Shown here: positions 7,346 to 14,609 of the stretch, in pieces
Position numbering within the stretch: position 1 is the stretch's first letter
Layout: each line of letters opens with the position of its first letter
Source: UMGS1279 sp045577695
GTDB lineage: Bacteria > Bacillota > Clostridia > Oscillospirales > Acutalibacteraceae
NCBI GenBank assembly: GCA_045577695.1
Contig: JAZNIW010000061.1
Location: 1 to 31,235 of the forward strand
Direction of reading: 5' to 3'
Length of the DNA stretch: 31,235 bases
Translations under genes and position numbers: made by a program
The notes under the pieces: model-generated
The model's input: the letters and a program-made list of their open reading frames with translations, nothing else
What the model was told of the DNA's origin: nothing
Database searches by the model: none

Positions 7346-8642
7346 TAATTTTTTATTTTCAACAACGGTTTTCAAAGCCGTTCCTCAAGGGGCAAAGTTA
7401 ATGGTTGCCCTTTCGGGAGGGGCAGATTCGGTTTGTCTACTCCACGCGATGCGCGGTATTGCTAAAAAAAATGGATATCGGCTAAGTGCTCTACATATTC
7501 ACCATCATTTACGCGGCCGTGAGGCCGACCGCGATGCAGCTTTTTGTCGTTCTTTGTGTGAGGAGTGGGGGATTACTTTTTTACAGCAAGATTGTGATGT
7601 CAGAAAAGAAAAAAGACCGGATGAGAGTATAGAAGAGGCGGCCCGCCGTTTACGGTACGACCTCTTTGAAGCACAATCTGTCGATTATATTTTAACGGCA
7701 CATCATGCCTCCGATTCCCTCGAAACCTTCTTCATTAACTTTGGTCGTGGTTCGGGTTTGCGGGGTCTGTGTGGAATTCCGAAAAACAGGGGAAAATACC
7801 TTCGACCGCTTCTTTCGGTTACGAAAGAGGAGATTTTACAGTATTGCACCCAACAACAACTTTCCTTTGTGACCGATAGCAGCAACCAAGAGGATGGTTA
7901 TACCCGTAATTTTATTCGCCATTATATTGTGCCAAAATTCAAAGAGATTTTTCCGGCATTGGAGAAGGTGGCCGTCCGTAATTTTGACCTATTGAAAAAT
8001 GATTTAGATTTTATAGAACAACAAGCAGCTAAATTGATGCTTGCCGCTTCGGTTGAGAACGGTTTGTCTGTGGCGGTTTTATCGGCAGCACATTCTGCCC
8101 TTGTTTGTCGCGTATTGGCCGATTATTGCCAACAAAAAACCGGTCGAAATCCCGATGCTGCACATCAAAAAGAAATGGAAAAATTATGTCGAAACAAACA
8201 AGGTGAAATTGGTTTATTTTCCGATTACCGTGCTACCGTACACAACGGTATTTTTTCCATTTTTTCAACCGCGGAAAAATTCTTTGAAACCAAGATGGAG
8301 CTTTGTTCCGTCGCTTCCATTCAAAAAGAAACAATTGTTCACAATTTGTTTTTAAAAAATGCGGTGGACTATGATAAAATAGTGGGCGAGTTACAGTTGC
8401 GTTGCCGTCGACCGAAGGACCGTATGCGACCGAACGGAAGAGGTTATAGCAAAGCCGTGCGTCGTTTGCAAGCCGAAGCCGGCATTCCGCGGTGCTTTCG
8501 TGATTCGGCACCCTTGGCTACCGATGAGCAGGGTGTTGTGTGGGGCTATCAAATCGGTACGAGTGAACGCGTTGCGGTGGATGATTCCACAAAAAATATT
8601 TTAATTTTCAAGGTTTATCAAACTGAAAATAGGGGACAGTAA
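7335..8642 (+). CDS. tilS: tRNA(Ile)-lysidine synthetase
   Basis: TilS uses ATP and lysine to convert C34 of the CAU-anticodon tRNA-Ile to lysidine, so that it reads AUA instead of AUG; the enzyme is essential in most bacteria. The PP-loop SGGADS is at residues 27-32. The C-terminal tRNA-binding domain carries PKDRMRPNGRG and a SERVAV end typical of the family. The ATG at 7335 overlaps the dnaB end by 11 bp and has no good ribosome binding site, so translation is probably coupled to dnaB. An upstream in-frame start near 7158 would lie deep inside dnaB and is not credible. Product length is 435 residues. Confidence 0.94.
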   Translation: MKNNNFLFSTTVFKAVPQGAKLMVALSGGADSVCLLHAMRGIAKKNGYRLSALHIHHHLRGREADRDAAFCRSLCEEWGITFLQQDCDVRKEKRPDESIEEAARRLRYDLFEAQSVDYILTAHHASDSLETFFINFGRGSGLRGLCGIPKNRGKYLRPLLSVTKEEILQYCTQQQLSFVTDSSNQEDGYTRNFIRHYIVPKFKEIFPALEKVAVRNFDLLKNDLDFIEQQAAKLMLAASVENGLSVAVLSAAHSALVCRVLADYCQQKTGRNPDAAHQKEMEKLCRNKQGEIGLFSDYRATVHNGIFSIFSTAEKFFETKMELCSVASIQKETIVHNLFLKNAVDYDKIVGELQLRCRRPKDRMRPNGRGYSKAVRRLQAEAGIPRCFRDSAPLATDEQGVVWGYQIGTSERVAVDDSTKNILIFKVYQTENRGQ

Positions 8643-8644
8643 AA

Positions 8645-9190
8645 ATGACTATGCATTCGGATATCGAACAAATTTTATTATCGAAAGAAGATATCGAAAA
8701 AATCATCGTCCGACTGGGCCAAGAAATTACGTCTGACTATCAAGGGAAGAAACTTCTTTTAGTAGGCATTTTAAAGGGTTCGGTTGTTTTTATGGCCGAT
8801 TTAATGCGAAATATTGATATTCCTTGCAAAATTGATTTTATGGCTCTTTCTTCCTATGGTGCTTCTACCCGTTCCAGCGGAGTAATTCGCTTATTAAAAG
8901 ACCTAAGCACCGATATTGCCGGTTATGATGTTTTGGTCATTGAAGATATTTTGGATAGCGGAAACACCCTTTCTCATCTACGGGAAGTGTTGCAACTGCG
9001 TAAACCCAATTCCTTAAAAATTTGCACCTTTTTAGATAAACCGGATCGCCGCGTGGTAAAGGATATGGTGCCGGATTATGTGGGTTCCCAAATTCCCGAT
9101 GAATTCATTGTTGGCTATGGGTTGGATTACAATGAAAACTATCGCAATCTTCCCTATGTGGGAGTTTTAAAGCGTTCATTATACGAATAA
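8645..9190 (+). CDS. hpt: Hypoxanthine-guanine phosphoribosyltransferase
   Basis: The enzyme salvages hypoxanthine and guanine with PRPP to form IMP and GMP. The PRPP-binding motif appears as VLVIEDILDSGNTL, preceded by the flexible loop region ALSSYGASTRSSG and followed by the base-contacting VKDMVPDYVG. The 181-residue length is typical. AGGGGA about 8 bases upstream supports the ATG at 8645. The tilS-hpt-ftsH order is widely conserved in Firmicutes and strengthens all three calls. Confidence 0.96.
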   Translation: MTMHSDIEQILLSKEDIEKIIVRLGQEITSDYQGKKLLLVGILKGSVVFMADLMRNIDIPCKIDFMALSSYGASTRSSGVIRLLKDLSTDIAGYDVLVIEDILDSGNTLSHLREVLQLRKPNSLKICTFLDKPDRRVVKDMVPDYVGSQIPDEFIVGYGLDYNENYRNLPYVGVLKRSLYE

Positions 9191-9225
9191 TTATTAATTT
9201 AGCATTGCAGAAGGAAGTGTATGGA

Positions 9226-11097
9226 TTGAAGAAAAACCTAAGCAGAATAGTGATTTATATTCTCATTCCGCTTGTGTTTTGCATAGGTGCTTTTTGGATG
9301 TTGAAGATCAATAGACCAAAAACTGAGGCAAAATATTATGAGATTGTGGAAATGGTCACTGAAAACAAAATTTCCGAATATCAACTGAATCTTTACTCAG
9401 GCGAACTGAAGTATGTCAAACGGGAAGATGGTAAAACCTATCGCTATACTGTGGCCGACCCGAAAATCTTTTACAACGATGTCAACCAAGCCGTAACGGA
9501 ACATAATCGGACGGCCAAGGGCGACCAAAAAATCAAATATAACTATAAACGTGGCGACGAAGCGGCTTGGGTAAACCGTCTATTGCCTATCCTATTGTTG
9601 GTTGGTGTAAGTGTCCTTCTCTTTATTTTTATGACACGAAGAATGAACCAAACTATGGGGATGGATAAATCCTTGTCGTTTGGGAAAGCTAAGTTTAAAA
9701 AAGCGGATAACAAGCGGTTGACCACTTTTGCTGATGTTGCCGGCGCTGATGAAGAAAAGGAAGAGATGCGCGAGTTGGTCGATTTCTTAAAATCCCCTGA
9801 CAAGTTCAATGAACTGGGCGCACGCATTCCCAAAGGAGTTTTACTGGTTGGCCCTCCCGGAACCGGTAAAACCCTATTGGCTCGTGCTGTGGCCGGCGAA
9901 GCAAATGTTCCATTTTTTTCCATTTCGGGTTCCGATTTTGTGGAAATGTATGTTGGTGTTGGTGCTTCCCGTGTTCGCGACCTATTTGATCAAGCAAAAA
10001 AATCTTCTCCATCAATCGTCTTCATCGATGAAATTGATGCGGTTGGTCGTCAGAGAGGTGCCGGTCTCGGTGGTGGACACGATGAGCGCGAACAAACCCT
10101 CAACCAACTATTGGTCGAGATGGACGGATTTGGTGGAAATGAAGGGATTATTGTCATTGCAGCGACCAACCGTCCCGATATTTTAGACCGCGCCTTGCTT
10201 CGTCCCGGTCGTTTTGACCGTCAAATTACGGTTAATTACCCTGATGTAAAGGGCCGCGAGGAAATTTTGAAGGTTCACGCCAGAGGAAAACCCCTCGGTC
10301 CGGATGTGTCGCTTAAAACTATTGCCCAATCGACGGCCGGTTTTACCGGTGCGGATTTGGAAAACCTTCTCAACGAAGCGGCTTTGTTGGCTGCCAGAGA
10401 TGATTTAAAAGCCATTACACAACCCAATATTGAAGAGGCAACCATTAAGTTGGTTATGGGAACCGAAAAGAAATCTCACATAATAAAAGATAAGGATAAA
10501 ATAATTACTTCTTATCACGAGGCCGGTCACGCCATTGTTTCTTATCACTTGGAAACCCAAGATCCTGTTCATCAAATTTCCATCATTCCGCGTGGTATGG
10601 CGGCCGGATATACAATGTATATTCCCACCGAGGAAAAAGGGCATGTTTCACGTCGTTATCTCTTGGAAGAAATTTGTTCGATGCTGGGTGGTCGCGCCGC
10701 TGAGGAAATCACGCAGGAGGATATCTGCACCGGTGCTTCCAACGATATGCAACGCGCCACCGATATTGCTCGTCAAATGGTTACTAAGTACGGTATGAGT
10801 GATATTTTAGGCCCAATTAACTATGGCACCGATAACAATGAGGTTTTTCTCGGTCGCGATTTTTCGTCAACGCCGAATTATTCGGAGCGCACGGCTGCTG
10901 AAATCGATGATGAAATCAAGCGCATTGTAATGGAACAGTATGCCAAAGCGGTGGCAATTTTGAAAAAAGAGTTGCCTAAATTAAACAAGGTTGCCGGTGA
11001 GCTATACAGCAAGGAAAAAATCAGCGGAGAAGAGTTTATCGCCTTGATGGAAACGAACTTAATCGACCAAAATGAACCCCCCGCATTATCCGAATAA
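9226..11097 (+). CDS. ftsH: ATP-dependent zinc metalloprotease FtsH
   Basis: FtsH is a membrane-anchored hexameric AAA+ protease that degrades misfolded membrane proteins and regulators and is needed for sporulation in Bacillus. Two transmembrane helices (about residues 7-26 and 120-136) flank an extracytoplasmic domain. The AAA module has Walker A GPPGTGKT (209-216), Walker B IVFIDEID and an arginine-finger LLRPGRFDR. The zinc site HEAGH is at 431-435. The start is taken as TTG at 9226, about 9 bases after AAGGAAG; an upstream in-frame TTG at 9205 precedes this site. Length is 623 residues. The gene ends in an unusual hairpin shared with ylmC. Confidence 0.97.
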   Translation: MKKNLSRIVIYILIPLVFCIGAFWMLKINRPKTEAKYYEIVEMVTENKISEYQLNLYSGELKYVKREDGKTYRYTVADPKIFYNDVNQAVTEHNRTAKGDQKIKYNYKRGDEAAWVNRLLPILLLVGVSVLLFIFMTRRMNQTMGMDKSLSFGKAKFKKADNKRLTTFADVAGADEEKEEMRELVDFLKSPDKFNELGARIPKGVLLVGPPGTGKTLLARAVAGEANVPFFSISGSDFVEMYVGVGASRVRDLFDQAKKSSPSIVFIDEIDAVGRQRGAGLGGGHDEREQTLNQLLVEMDGFGGNEGIIVIAATNRPDILDRALLRPGRFDRQITVNYPDVKGREEILKVHARGKPLGPDVSLKTIAQSTAGFTGADLENLLNEAALLAARDDLKAITQPNIEEATIKLVMGTEKKSHIIKDKDKIITSYHEAGHAIVSYHLETQDPVHQISIIPRGMAAGYTMYIPTEEKGHVSRRYLLEEICSMLGGRAAEEITQEDICTGASNDMQRATDIARQMVTKYGMSDILGPINYGTDNNEVFLGRDFSSTPNYSERTAAEIDDEIKRIVMEQYAKAVAILKKELPKLNKVAGELYSKEKISGEEFIALMETNLIDQNEPPALSE

Positions 11098-11108
11098 GTG
11101 TTTAAAAG

Positions 11109-11146
11109 AAAATCATCTCGCATATATTTATGTGAGGTGATTTTTT
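11109..11146 (+). terminator. Terminator-like hairpin that contains the ylmC ribosome binding site
   Basis: Arms 11109-11121 and 11132-11144 pair over 13 bp with two G-U wobbles around a 10-base loop, and a run of six T (11141-11146) follows. By form it is an intrinsic terminator for ftsH. However, the 3' arm contains GTGAGGTGA, the ribosome binding site of ylmC, whose ATG starts at the next base (11147). The hairpin could end transcription, hide the site, or both. Confidence 0.7.
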
Positions 11147-11443
11147 ATGCGTTACAGAATGATAGAACTACGGGATAAACAGGTTGTTTCGGTTAAAGAT
11201 GGTTGTGTTATTGGGTATGTAACCGATGTTGAGGTGGATACAGAATGCGGAAAGTTAACATCTATTATTGTTACCGGAAAGGAAAAAAACGGGCTTTTTT
11301 TCGGTCGGGCGGAAGATTATGTTGTACCGTGGGATTGCATTGAAGTAATTGGAAACGATTCGGTTTTAGTGACCTTTGACTTCCCCAAAACCTTTGAGCG
11401 AAAACGTAAAAATATTTTTCATTCTTTTTTTTATAACAATTAA
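11147..11443 (+). CDS. ylmC: YlmC/YmxH-family PRC-barrel protein
   Basis: A 98-residue protein with the PRC-barrel pattern of the YlmC/YmxH sporulation-associated family: an N-terminal MIELRDKQVVSVKDG, then GYVTDVEVDTECGKLTSIIV, and a VVPWDCIEVIG strand. Family members in Bacillus and Clostridia are small cytosolic proteins of uncertain role, often near sporulation genes; one Bacillus member (YmxH) lies near dpa genes. The ribosome binding site lies in the hairpin just upstream. The ATG directly follows a T6 run. A terminator follows, so it may be a one-gene unit or a read-through product of ftsH. Confidence 0.85.
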   Translation: MRYRMIELRDKQVVSVKDGCVIGYVTDVEVDTECGKLTSIIVTGKEKNGLFFGRAEDYVVPWDCIEVIGNDSVLVTFDFPKTFERKRKNIFHSFFYNN

Positions 11444-11468
11444 ATACAAACAAAATTTGTATCTTTTT
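11444..11468 (+). terminator. Rho-independent terminator after ylmC
   Basis: ATACAAA (11444-11450) and TTTGTAT (11456-11462) form a 7-bp stem with a CAAAA loop, followed by CTTTTTCTTT. The stem begins at the base after the ylmC stop codon. Confidence 0.7.
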
Positions 11469-11586
11469 CTTTCCAATAGTATAAAAGACGTGAAATTTGT
11501 TTAAAATTTTATAAAATGGCAGAATTGATATGGGCTATTCTTTTGTTTGTTACATATAGTATATTTGCAAGCAAAAGGAGAATGGA

Positions 11587-12837
11587 ATGTGTAAAAAAAA
11601 TAAAATGAAAAAACTTTTTCGCGTTAGTTTTATAGGGGTTTGTTCGGTAGTCTTTATTCTTCTCGGTACAGTGGTATATTTGGATTATTCTTTACCGGAT
11701 GATTATCACGTCTTTGAAGAAAATCGTCTAAAAATCGAGGGTAACTTCGATATAAAAGCCACTATTTTGGGTGAGAAACCTTCGGCCGCTTCTTATGGGG
11801 AAGCCGAGGATAAGAATTACACCGTGCAATTAAGCGCCTTTGGAATAATACCCGTGAAAACAGCAGAGGTTAAGGTAATTCGAGACCGCGACGTTGTAGC
11901 GCTGGGAGACCCGTTTGGTATTAAGATTTATGCCGATGGAGTTTTGGTAGTTGGCGTCGATGCAGTGGAAACCGAAAATGGAAGGATTTATCCCGCTCGA
12001 GAAGCCGGCATTAAGGTAGGGGACTACATTCGATCTGTCAATGGGGTGAAGGTGTACTCCAATGAGGAGGTTGCCGAAGTCATAGAAAAAAGCGATGGCT
12101 CCCTTTTGTATTTTGTTATTCAAAGAGGAAAAAAGAACAAAACGGTAAAAGTAAAACCGGCCCTTTGTTACCAAAGCGGAAAGTATAAAAGCGGTATTTG
12201 GGTACGGGATAGCAGTGCAGGTATTGGCACTTTAACCTTCTATAGCCCGGTTGGAGATGTAGTTTGTGGATTGGGACACGGCGTTTGCGATGTGGATACC
12301 GGAAATTTGCTTACGCTCAATAGCGGTGAACTGGTAGAGGCTGAAATTGTTGGAGTGAATAAAGGAAATGGAGGTACTCCCGGCGAATTGATGGGGCGGT
12401 TTAAAGAAGGTTCCATTGGCTCCTTGCTTTGTAACGATGAGACCGGTGTGTATGCGAAAGGGAAACACCATTATGAAAATCAAACCTTAACCCGCTTGGC
12501 TTTAAAGCAGGAAATTAAGATTGGTAAGGCCAAAATTCGCACTACCATTAACGGTGAGCAACCGGCCGAATATGATTGTATGATTGAAAAAATTGTTCAC
12601 AACGATAGTATAACCAAAAATATGGTGATTCGCATTACCGATGAAGAGCTCATTAAAAAAACCGGTGGCATTGTTCAAGGAATGTCGGGTTCGCCGCTGT
12701 TTCAAAACGGAAAATTAGTGGGAGCCGTCACCCATGTATTTTTAGATGACTCAACATGCGGATATGCCATTTTTGCGGAGAATATGTTAGACTCGGCCAA
12801 GAAAGCGATACAACGAAAAAAGGCTTCCGGCGAGTAA
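11587..12837 (+). CDS. spoIVB: SpoIVB serine peptidase (sporulation signalling protease)
   Basis: SpoIVB is made in the forespore and crosses its inner membrane, where it cleaves SpoIVFA to release pro-sigma-K processing in the mother cell. The 416-residue product has one N-terminal transmembrane anchor (about residues 11-33), a PDZ domain (about 105-180, containing EAGIKVGDYI) and an S55 peptidase domain. The likely catalytic His is H231 in GLGHG and the likely catalytic Ser is S367 in GMSGSP, as in the B. subtilis enzyme. GGAG is 6 bases before the ATG. The 143-bp upstream gap is AT-rich; I found no convincing sigma-F or sigma-G promoter by eye. Its neighbours dpaB/dpaA are also sporulation genes. 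Confidence 0.95.
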   Translation: MCKKNKMKKLFRVSFIGVCSVVFILLGTVVYLDYSLPDDYHVFEENRLKIEGNFDIKATILGEKPSAASYGEAEDKNYTVQLSAFGIIPVKTAEVKVIRDRDVVALGDPFGIKIYADGVLVVGVDAVETENGRIYPAREAGIKVGDYIRSVNGVKVYSNEEVAEVIEKSDGSLLYFVIQRGKKNKTVKVKPALCYQSGKYKSGIWVRDSSAGIGTLTFYSPVGDVVCGLGHGVCDVDTGNLLTLNSGELVEAEIVGVNKGNGGTPGELMGRFKEGSIGSLLCNDETGVYAKGKHHYENQTLTRLALKQEIKIGKAKIRTTINGEQPAEYDCMIEKIVHNDSITKNMVIRITDEELIKKTGGIVQGMSGSPLFQNGKLVGAVTHVFLDDSTCGYAIFAENMLDSAKKAIQRKKASGE

Positions 12838-12890
12838 TGAAACACCAAAATTTCATTTTTTGCATAGGATATGTCAAGGGGTTTTCGGCG

Positions 12891-12906
12891 ATAAACCGCG
12901 GTTTAT
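12891..12906. other. Perfect 16-bp palindrome between convergent genes
   Basis: ATAAACCGCGGTTTAT is its own reverse complement. It lies 54 bases after the spoIVB stop and has no T run, so it is not a terminator. It could be a protein-binding dyad or simply chance. Confidence 0.5.
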
Positions 12907-12936
12907 TCTTGGATTACCGAGTCGCCCCATTTTATA

Positions 12937-12967
12937 AAACGGCGTGCAGAATTTCTGCACGCCGTTT
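12937..12967. terminator. Strong hairpin after spoIVB, possibly bidirectional terminator
   Basis: AAACGGCGTGCAGAA (12937-12951) pairs perfectly with 12953-12967. The + strand tail is only TTTGCT, while the - strand tail is TTTTATAAAAT. It separates the convergent spoIVB and dpaB transcripts. Confidence 0.65.
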
Positions 12968-12991
12968 GCTATGGAAAGGTACAAAAACTAT

Positions 12992-13019
12992 AAAAAAGGC
13001 AAAGAATTTCTTTGCCTTT
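12992..13019 (-). terminator. Rho-independent terminator of the dpaAB operon
   Basis: On the - strand AAAGGCAAAG and CTTTGCCTTT (13019-13010 and 13004-12995) form a 10-bp stem that runs into a T tract (12997-12992). It lies 10 bases after the dpaB stop codon. Confidence 0.8.
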
Positions 13020-13029
13020 AATAAAATTT

Positions 13030-13602
13030 TCATATCAATAGCGGTTGCAGCTGTTTGCCTTCCAAAGCGGATTTAGCGGCCGGCAAAAGTTGTTCAAAAT
13101 CACATATCATTGAGGTGGATTTGTGGATGGGATCATCTTGCCCAAAGGGCACGAAAAAGATGTTTTTGGTGTTGAGTAAACGTGCGATGTTCGGCGCCGA
13201 ACCGCTGAGGGCATCGTTGGTGGCGGGCGCCAATAAAAGCGGTCGATTATTTCGTAAATGTGCTTTAGCGGCCATTGTTACCGAAGTATCGGTGATGCCG
13301 TTGGAAATTTTTCCTAGTGTATTTCCGGTGCAAGGGGCAATAATTAATAGGTCTAATAATCGTTTTGGCCCGATGGGTTCGGTTTGCTCAATGGTGTGTA
13401 AGATGGGGTTCTTGGTAATTTTTTGTATGCGTTCTATCCGTCCTGCCGCGCTGCCGAAACGGGTATCGGTTTGATACACGATAGAGGAGAGAATAGGAAT
13501 AATATTCGCGCCACTTTCGACGAAATGTTCCATTTGCAGTAGAGCTTTGTCTATGGTACAAAAGGAGCCGCAGAGTGCAAATCCAATCGTCATTCCTGTC
13601 AT
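13030..13602 (-). CDS. dpaB: Dipicolinate synthase subunit B
   Basis: DpaB (SpoVFB) is the flavoprotein-like subunit that, with DpaA, makes dipicolinic acid from a lysine-pathway intermediate in the mother cell. The acid fills the spore core and gives heat resistance. The 190-residue protein has the flavoprotein fold pattern: TIGFALCGSFCT at the N-terminus, a central LLIIAPCTGNTLGKISNGITDT block and PLLLAPATNDALS. AAAGGAG upstream supports the ATG at 13602. It follows dpaA by 24 bp on the same strand and the operon ends in a clear terminator. Confidence 0.95.
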   Translation of the reverse strand: MTGMTIGFALCGSFCTIDKALLQMEHFVESGANIIPILSSIVYQTDTRFGSAAGRIERIQKITKNPILHTIEQTEPIGPKRLLDLLIIAPCTGNTLGKISNGITDTSVTMAAKAHLRNNRPLLLAPATNDALSGSAPNIARLLNTKNIFFVPFGQDDPIHKSTSMICDFEQLLPAAKSALEGKQLQPLLI

Positions 13603-13626
13603 ACAAAACGCTCCTTTCTGTTAATT

Positions 13627-14469
13627 TTACAGGCAATTTTCTAGTGCTTTTAAAATACTTTTTTCAATAAATTGGGCGGCTGATTGGGGTGAGAAAGCAC
13701 CCGGCAAAGAAAGGGAATGAACCGCCTTCAACCCGAGTTTCTCTGCAGCTTTAAAATCGATACCGCCCGGCCGTGAGGCCAAATCACAAAGAAATGTAGT
13801 GGGTTTCATGTGTTGTAGTTCTTTTTTTGAAAGAACCATTGCGGGAATCGTGTTAATTACGATATCAAAATTAGGCAAGGCCTTCTCCAGTTGTTGGAAA
13901 TCAAATGGAGTTAATCCGTGCAACAAAGCCTTAGTTCGTGCTGATTCTGAGCGGGCACATATCGAAACTTCAGCGTGTAAATGGTCAAGATATTCGCTTA
14001 AAATTGCAGCAATTCTTCCGTATCCAAGCACTAAAACGCGGCTTTGAAATAGGGTCTGTTTGGTTTCATGAATCAGAATGGCTAATGCAGCTTCGGCCGT
14101 CGCCATTGCATTTTTTAAAGTGAGGGTTTCATCTTCCAATAAATCATAGACCTGTTTCGCGGGGCATTCTTGAAAAAGAGGTATTTGTCCGCCGATAAAT
14201 AGGATTGATTCCTCTTTTATATAGGGGAATAATTCCTTAATTTTAATTTTCTCCCGGTTATTTGGTGTCGACAAATGAGCTCCGTCTTTCGAAGTTGGGA
14301 TGGGGAAAATGAGTACATCTGCATTTTGAATGACTTCTAAAGGGTTTGGTTCGGATTCTTCGTCTTGAAAAAACAAGCCGTTTACCGCATATCCTTGGCT
14401 TTTTAAGGATTCGAATAAGTAGCGTTGACGTTGGTCACCGCCAAAAATAAGAAAACAATGTGACTTCAT
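13627..14469 (-). CDS. dpaA: Dipicolinate synthase subunit A
   Basis: DpaA (SpoVFA) is the NAD(P)-binding dehydrogenase-like subunit of dipicolinate synthase. The 280-residue product has an N-terminal domain starting CFLIFGGDQRQRYL and a second Rossmann motif VLVLGYGRIAAILS at about 145-160, as in the family. The ATG at 14469 is chosen over an in-frame ATG at 14484 because GAGGGA lies 7 bases before it, and because the predicted sigma-K-type transcript would begin at about the upstream ATG. It heads a two-gene operon with dpaB. In Bacillus this operon is expressed in the mother cell under sigma-K. Confidence 0.95.
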   Translation of the reverse strand: MKSHCFLIFGGDQRQRYLFESLKSQGYAVNGLFFQDEESEPNPLEVIQNADVLIFPIPTSKDGAHLSTPNNREKIKIKELFPYIKEESILFIGGQIPLFQECPAKQVYDLLEDETLTLKNAMATAEAALAILIHETKQTLFQSRVLVLGYGRIAAILSEYLDHLHAEVSICARSESARTKALLHGLTPFDFQQLEKALPNFDIVINTIPAMVLSKKELQHMKPTTFLCDLASRPGGIDFKAAEKLGLKAVHSLSLPGAFSPQSAAQFIEKSILKALENCL

Positions 14470-14492
14470 ATCAAAATCCCTCATTTCACTCT

Positions 14493-14521
14493 TATTTTAT
14501 GAAAAGAGAAATAATTTTGTG
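14493..14521 (-). promoter_or_regulatory. Candidate sigma-K promoter of dpaAB
   Basis: On the - strand, CAC (14521-14519), a 17-base spacer and CATAAAATA (14501-14493) match the known sigma-K pattern AC - 16/17 - CATAnnnTA. No good sigma-A promoter was seen here. Known sigma-K control of spoVF in B. subtilis supports the reading; the assignment remains inference. Confidence 0.6.
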
Positions 14522-14537
14522 AAATATGAAAAAACTG

Positions 14538-14566
14538 TTTATTTTCGATAAAAAATGTTATATAAT
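14538..14566 (+). promoter_or_regulatory. Candidate sigma-A promoter of murC
   Basis: TATAAT at 14561-14566 is a perfect -10 box. The hexamer 17 bases upstream (TTTATT, 14538-14543) is a weak -35. It lies about 44 bases before the murC start, back to back with the dpaA promoter. Confidence 0.55.
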
Positions 14567-14609
14567 AAATTGGTAATAAATGTATAGACGGAATTGAGGA
14601 GCTTCGAAA

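Noticed and set aside
9543..9923. 126-residue - strand open frame inside ftsH
   Set aside because: It is antisense to the conserved AAA domain and has no start signal.
11479..11559. Possible sigma-F or sigma-G promoter upstream of spoIVB
   Set aside because: GTATA (11479) and CATATAG (11553) each resemble one half of a forespore promoter, but no correctly spaced pair matches the consensus.
13055..13474. + strand open frame opposite dpaB
   Set aside because: It is a shadow of dpaB; the latter has motifs, a ribosome binding site and a terminator.
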